Positions 60,214 to 64,000 of a stretch of DNA of 64,000 bases are shown here, in pieces. Numbering within the stretch: position 1 is the first letter of the stretch; each line of letters starts with the position of its first letter. The stretch is taken from contig NZ_JAPYPS010000013.1 in NCBI RefSeq assembly GCF_029937575.1, forward strand, positions 1 through 64,000, written 5' to 3'. A model generated the notes under the pieces. That model was not told the DNA's origin and did not search any database. It was given only the letters and a program-made list of their open reading frames with translations. The translations under genes were made by a program, and so were the position numbers. This stretch comes from Nocardioides sp. (GTDB taxonomy: Bacteria > Actinomycetota > Actinomycetes > Propionibacteriales > Nocardioidaceae).

Positions 60214-61428
60214 ATGACCACGTTCACCGATGTGCCGATCTTCGATGCCGACACCCACATGTACGAGACCACCGAGGCGCTCACGAAGTTCCTCCCGGAG
60301 AAGTACAAGTCGGCCGTCCAGTTCATCCAGGTGGGTCGTCAGACCCGCATCTCGATCCTGGGCAAGATCCGCGACTACATCCCCAACCCGACGTTCGACA
60401 GGGTGGCAGCGCCCGGCGCCTGGGAGAAGTTCTTCGCCGGCCAGAACGAGGAGGGGCGCTCCCTGCGCGAGATGGCGGTGGAAAAGTCGATGGACTCGAT
60501 CCCAGCCTTCCGGGAGCCGGGTCCACGCCTGGAGGCGATCGACGCCCAGGGCGTCGACGAGGCCATCGTCTACCCGACGCTGGCCAATCTCGTCGAGGCC
60601 TCGGCCAGCGAGGACCCCGAGCTCTGCTCGGCGATGATCCACGCTCTCAACCGCTGGATGCTCGAGACCTGGGGATTCACCCACGCCGACCGCCTCTTCA
60701 TGACCCCGGTGATCAACCTGGGCCAGCTCGACGAGGGCCTGAAGGAGCTGGAGTACGTTCAGGAGAACGGTGCGAAGGTCATCTTGATCAAGCCGTCGCC
60801 GGTCAAAAACTGGAAGGGCTGGCGCTCGCCCGCACTGCCCGAGTTCGACCCGTTCTGGCGCGAGGTCGAGGCCAGCGGCATGCCCGTCGTCCTGCACGCA
60901 AGCCAGCCGCCGCTCGACTCCTACATCAACATGTGGGAGCCGCCCAACAGCCAGGTGTTCACCGAGATGAGCGCCTTCCGCTGGATCGCGCTCGGCCACC
61001 GCGAGATCACCGACATGTTGACCAGCCTCATCACCCACGGCACCCTGACGCGCTTCCCCAAGCTGCGTATCGCCAGCGTCGAGAACGGCAGCTCGTGGCT
61101 CCACCCGCTCTTCGACGACTTCGAGCTCTACTACAAGAAAATGCCGCAGGCATTCCCCGAGCACCCCATCGACGTCTTCCGTCGTAACGTGTGGATCAGC
61201 CCGTTCTGGGAGGGCTCGGTCGAGGACGTCGTGGAGACCGTCGGCTGGGACCGCGTCATGTTCGGCTCGGACTTCCCGCATCCGGAGGGCCTCGAGGAGC
61301 CCAAGGGGATCTTCCGTTACAACGAAGAGGACCTCAGCGAGAAGCGGATGTACGACTTCATGGGTGACAACGCCCGGCGGTTCCTGGGTCTGCCCGTGCG
61401 CAACCCCGCCGAGATGGTGCCCGCCTGA
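60214..61428 (+). CDS. Amidohydrolase_2 family metal-dependent hydrolase
   Basis: 404 residues opening VPIFDADTHMYETTEALTKFLPEKY (metal Asp-x-His). Later: IDAQGVDEAIVYPTLANL, MPVVLHASQPP, ASVENGSSWLHPLFDDFELYYKK and VMFGSDFPHPEGLEEP (metal/catalytic Asp). It is a distant paralogue of 34558. Probably a ring or ester hydrolase or decarboxylase. RBS GAGAGGAACGGG. Its stop overlaps the next start by one base. Confidence 0.82.
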   Translation: MTTFTDVPIFDADTHMYETTEALTKFLPEKYKSAVQFIQVGRQTRISILGKIRDYIPNPTFDRVAAPGAWEKFFAGQNEEGRSLREMAVEKSMDSIPAFREPGPRLEAIDAQGVDEAIVYPTLANLVEASASEDPELCSAMIHALNRWMLETWGFTHADRLFMTPVINLGQLDEGLKELEYVQENGAKVILIKPSPVKNWKGWRSPALPEFDPFWREVEASGMPVVLHASQPPLDSYINMWEPPNSQVFTEMSAFRWIALGHREITDMLTSLITHGTLTRFPKLRIASVENGSSWLHPLFDDFELYYKKMPQAFPEHPIDVFRRNVWISPFWEGSVEDVVETVGWDRVMFGSDFPHPEGLEEPKGIFRYNEEDLSEKRMYDFMGDNARRFLGLPVRNPAEMVPA

Positions 61429-62582
61429 TGAGCGCCGGACGCACCATCTTCGAGACCGAGCACGACGACTTCCGAGCGCTGGTCCGCGAGTTCATCGCCC
61501 GCGAGGTCGCCCCCCACGCCGAGGAGTGGAACGACGCCGGCATGGTCGACAAGCAGGTCTACAAGGCGGCCGCGGCGGCTGGTGTCATGGGGTTCAACGT
61601 CCCCGAGGCCTACGGAGGCCTGGGCATCGACGACTTCCGCTACAACGCCATCGTTGCCGAGGAGATGAACATCGCCGGTTCGGGCGCCAACGGCTTGGCC
61701 CTGACACTCATCAACGACATCCTCGCGCCCTACCTGCTCCGCCTCACCACCGAGGAGCAGCGCGAGCGTTGGTTGGGTCCGATGGCCTCCGGCTCGCTGC
61801 TGTTCTCGATTGCGATGAGCGAGCCCGGTGCCGGCAGCGACCTGGCAGGGGCTCGCACCTCTGCGGTGCGCGACGGCGAGCACTGGGTGCTCAACGGCCA
61901 GAAGACCTTCATCTCCGGCGGCCTTCTCTGTGATGCCGTCGTGGTCTTCTGCCGCACCGACCCGGACGCCGGCCACAAGGGCTTCAGCCTGATCGTCGTG
62001 GAGGACGGCACCCTCGGTTTCGAGAAGGGCCGCAAGCTCGACAAGATCGGCCTCAAGAGCCAGGACACTGCAGAGCTCTTCTTCGCCGACTGCCGGGTGC
62101 CGGTCACCAACCTCCTCGGCACCGAGGGCATGGGCTTCCGACACCTGATGGAGAACCTCCCGGCCGAACGGCTCTCGATCGGCGTCGGGGCGGTCGCCGG
62201 CGCGCGCCGTACGTTTGACGACACCGTCAAGTATGCTCACGACCGACAGGCCTTCGGGCAGTCGATCGGGTCTTTCCAGGCCAACCGGTTCATGCTTGCC
62301 GAGATGGCGACCGAGCTCGACATCGCTCAGACCTACATCGACGACTGCATCCGACGAGTGCTGACCGACGATCTCTCCGCCGTCGACGCGGCCAAGGCCA
62401 AGTGGTGGTGCACCGAGCTGCACAAAAAGGTTGTGGACCAGTGCCTGCAGCTCCATGGAGGATGGGGCTACATGCTCGAGTATCCGGTGGCCCGCGACTA
62501 CCAGGACGTCCGCATCTCCACGATCCTCGGTGGCACCACCGAGATCATGAAGGAGATCATCGGACGGGACCTGGGGTTCTGA
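61428..62582 (+). CDS. Acyl-CoA dehydrogenase, stand-alone
   Basis: Full 384-residue ACAD: FSIAMSEPGAGSDLAGARTSAVRDGEHWVLNGQKTFISGG, FFADCRVPVTNLLGTEGMGF, AHDRQAFGQSIGSFQANRFMLAEMATELDIAQ and LHGGWGYMLEYPVARDYQDVRISTILGGTTEIMKEIIG, with the Glu of GYMLEYP in the position used by long-chain/isovaleryl-type enzymes. No beta partner lies beside it. Contains a perfect copy of the island palindrome (62215-62230). Confidence 0.92.
   Translation: MSAGRTIFETEHDDFRALVREFIAREVAPHAEEWNDAGMVDKQVYKAAAAAGVMGFNVPEAYGGLGIDDFRYNAIVAEEMNIAGSGANGLALTLINDILAPYLLRLTTEEQRERWLGPMASGSLLFSIAMSEPGAGSDLAGARTSAVRDGEHWVLNGQKTFISGGLLCDAVVVFCRTDPDAGHKGFSLIVVEDGTLGFEKGRKLDKIGLKSQDTAELFFADCRVPVTNLLGTEGMGFRHLMENLPAERLSIGVGAVAGARRTFDDTVKYAHDRQAFGQSIGSFQANRFMLAEMATELDIAQTYIDDCIRRVLTDDLSAVDAAKAKWWCTELHKKVVDQCLQLHGGWGYMLEYPVARDYQDVRISTILGGTTEIMKEIIGRDLGF
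62215..62230. promoter_or_regulatory. Exact island palindrome inside a coding region
   Basis: TTGACGACACCGTCAA matches 12 of 12 within the ACAD gene (codons for F-D-D-T-V-K). It may be chance or an internal binding site; no promoter or divergent gene is near. Confidence 0.35.
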
Positions 62583-63352
62583 TGGGCTCGGAGGACGCCG
62601 TTCTGACCGAACGACACGGCTCGGTGCTGCTGGTCACCATCAACCGGCCCGACGCCCGCAACGCGCTCGATGGTGCGGTCGCCCTCGGAGTGGCGGCCGC
62701 GATCGACGAGCTCGACGCCGACGACTCGCTGTTCGTCGGGGTCCTCACTGGGGCCGGCGGGACCTTCAGCTCCGGGATGGACCTCAAGGCCTTCCTCGCG
62801 GGCGAGTCGCCGCTGGTGGGCGACAGGGGACTGTGCGGCATCACGATGGCCCCACCCCGCAAGCCGCTGATCGGGGCGGTCGAGGGGTGGGCGGTCGCCG
62901 GAGGCTTCGAGCTGCTCCTGGCTTGCGACATGGTCGTCGCCGCCGAGGATGCCCGCCTCGGGGTGCCGGAGGTCAAGCGCGCCCTGGTCGCAGGAGGTGG
63001 CGCCGCCCTGCACTTGTCGCGGCGACTGCCGCTGGCCATCGCCCTGGAGCTGTTGCTGACCGGCGACCCGATCACGGCCTCGCGGGCCGCCGAGCTCGGG
63101 CTTGTCAACCGGGTGGTGGCACCTGGCGAGGCCGTGGGCGCTGCCCTCGAGCTGGCCGGTGTGGTCGCGGCGAACGGACCACTGGCCGTCGCGGTGACCA
63201 AGCAGATCGCCCGTTCGGCACCCGACTGGAGCTTCGAGGAAGGCTGGAAGCAGCAGGAACCGCTCATGATGCCGGTGTTCTCCTCGGTCGACGCCCGCGA
63301 GGGTGCGGCTGCGTTCGCGGAGAAGCGGAGTCCCGTGTGGACCGGCGCGTAA
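62582..63352 (+). CDS. Enoyl-CoA hydratase/isomerase family protein
   Basis: 256 residues: VTINRPDARNALDG, FVGVLTGAGGTFSSGMDLKAFLAG (oxyanion), IGAVEGWAVAGGFELLLACDMVVAAEDARLGVPEVKRALVAGGGAALHL (first Glu region) and the C-terminal AFAEKRSPVW. Likely hydratase following the 61428 dehydrogenase; TGATG overlap with it. The track start at 62402 lies inside the ACAD. Confidence 0.88.
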   Translation: MGSEDAVLTERHGSVLLVTINRPDARNALDGAVALGVAAAIDELDADDSLFVGVLTGAGGTFSSGMDLKAFLAGESPLVGDRGLCGITMAPPRKPLIGAVEGWAVAGGFELLLACDMVVAAEDARLGVPEVKRALVAGGGAALHLSRRLPLAIALELLLTGDPITASRAAELGLVNRVVAPGEAVGAALELAGVVAANGPLAVAVTKQIARSAPDWSFEEGWKQQEPLMMPVFSSVDAREGAAAFAEKRSPVWTGA

Positions 63353-63386
63353 CAACTCAACGATGAGAACCGAAGGAAGTGCAACC

Positions 63387-63692
63387 ATGAAGCTCAAGGT
63401 GGGCCAGGCCCTTGTCAGCGTCGTCGACGACACCGCGGTCATCGCGACCAAGGTGCCTGACGGCGACGTCGTACTTACGTGCGGCGGCGCGCCGTTGGTA
63501 CCCAAGGGATCCGAGGTCACGCCGGCCGACGCCGATCCGGCGCACCTGCAGGGCAGCCTGCTGGGCAAGCGCTACGTGGACGCAGACGGCACCGTCGAGG
63601 TTCTCTGCACCAAGGCCGGACCTGCTTCCCTGGCCCTCGACGGTGTCCTCCTGGCCACCGCCGAAGCCAAGGCGCTGCCGTCCTCCGACTGA
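63387..63692 (+). CDS. Small conserved-looking protein, unknown function
   Basis: 101 residues from ATG 63387 behind GAAGGAAG. Beta-rich: MKLKVGQALVSVVDDTAVIATKVPDGDVVLTCGGAPLVP, then LLGKRYVDADGTVEVLCTKAGPASLALDGVLL and PLPSSD. I recall similar short proteins beside acyl-CoA ligases in actinobacterial islands, but no function. Lies between the crotonase gene and the edge-cut ligase gene; likely an accessory to the latter. Confidence 0.65.
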   Translation: MKLKVGQALVSVVDDTAVIATKVPDGDVVLTCGGAPLVPKGSEVTPADADPAHLQGSLLGKRYVDADGTVEVLCTKAGPASLALDGVLLATAEAKALPSSD

Positions 63693-63706
63693 GACGGGAG
63701 TCTTCG

Positions 63707-64000
63707 ATGAACCTCACGATGTTGCTCGACATGGCCGCCGACGGATTCGGAGACCGTGTCATCGCCGGCACCAGGGCCAGCGGGCTGACCGCCGTTGCGC
63801 TACGCGATGCCGCTCAGCGCGGGGCCCGTCTCGTCGCCGATCGGGGGGCGGACGCGATCGTCTACACCGACGTCAACGGATTGGGCTTCCCGGTCGCGAT
63901 GTTCGCCGCAGCCTACGCCGGTGTGCCGCTCGTGCCGCTCAACTACCGGCTCGGCGCCGAGCAGTTGGACGCACTGCGCGCCCGGCATCCCGGAGCGTTC
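63707..64000 (+). CDS. AMP-binding acyl-CoA ligase, cut by right edge
   Basis: Not in the ORF track. ATG 63707, 14 bases after the previous stop, opens a frame to the window end: MNLTMLLDMAADGFGDRV, then TAVALRDAAQRGARLVADRGADAIVYTDVNGLGFPVAMFAAAYAGVPLVPLNYRLGAEQL. The AYAGVPLVPLNYRLG pattern is the N-terminal hallmark of ANL-superfamily acyl-CoA synthetases. Only the first 98 residues are here. Confidence 0.8.
   Translation, partial: MNLTMLLDMAADGFGDRVIAGTRASGLTAVALRDAAQRGARLVADRGADAIVYTDVNGLGFPVAMFAAAYAGVPLVPLNYRLGAEQLDALRARHPGAF

Noticed and set aside
1-64000. Complete insertion sequences, CRISPR arrays, prophage or secondary-metabolite genes
   Set aside because: None seen: no transposase, no spacer arrays, no PKS/NRPS modules.

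Overview
The window is high-GC actinobacterial DNA. Coding genes have G/C-rich third positions, GTG starts are frequent, ATGA/GTGA stop-start overlaps are common, and there are F420-type enzyme families and a DUF222/HNH protein. Gene content and a TTGAGTA...ATCGAAA intergenic repeat fit Nocardioidaceae (for example Nocardioides). That placement is inference; no 16S gene is present.

1-20 kb is ordinary chromosome. In order it holds the 3' end of a DUF222/HNH endonuclease, a small lipoprotein, a small membrane protein, a Fic AMPylase, tmk-holB, a secreted TAP-type alpha/beta hydrolase, a DUF3592 protein, a leftward MoxR-DUF58-VWA operon, a LysR regulator divergent from a 57-aa cysteine-pair protein missed by the ORF track, a TetR-arylsulfatase pair, a three-gene molybdenum hydroxylase operon (Fe-S, FAD, Mo subunits) and tRNA-Thr(CGT).

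19-20.3 kb, just after the tRNA, is gene-poor. It carries short direct repeats, one of them copying part of the tRNA, and a lone HTH protein. It looks like a boundary or an old integration scar.

20.3 kb to the right edge is one large catabolic island for CoA-thioester chemistry: a Liv-type ABC importer (with LivH, LivM and LivG fused in one polypeptide), two CaiB/BaiF CoA-transferase-family proteins, a family I CoA-transferase, two acyl-CoA synthetases (one cut by the edge), nine acyl-CoA dehydrogenase-family genes (four apparent alpha/beta pairs plus one stand-alone), four crotonase-fold proteins, one MaoC hydratase, two SDRs, four thiolase-fold proteins, three DUF35 (Zn-ribbon/OB) modules (one fused to an HMG-CoA-synthase-like domain), two thioesterase-like proteins, three amidohydrolases, an LLM flavin/F420 enzyme, a DUF385 F420 enzyme, a SnoaL-like protein, a VOC protein, two small conserved proteins of unknown function and a probable Rieske oxygenase remnant. 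Paired dehydrogenases plus MaoC, DUF35 and an Ltp2-like thiolase lacking the nucleophilic Cys resemble the side-chain module of bacterial steroid degradation (ChsE/ChsH/Ltp2). No ring-degrading kstD/kshA/hsaC set is visible, so the substrate is unknown; a branched or alicyclic carboxylate or terpenoid/steroid-like acid is my inference.

The main new observation is a repeated palindrome, TTGACG-N4-CGTCAA, in nearly every promoter region of the island. Its left arm doubles as a -35 hexamer, with TANNNT 17 bp downstream at several sites. The TetR gene at 59.3-60.0 kb, flanked by such a site, is the natural candidate regulator.
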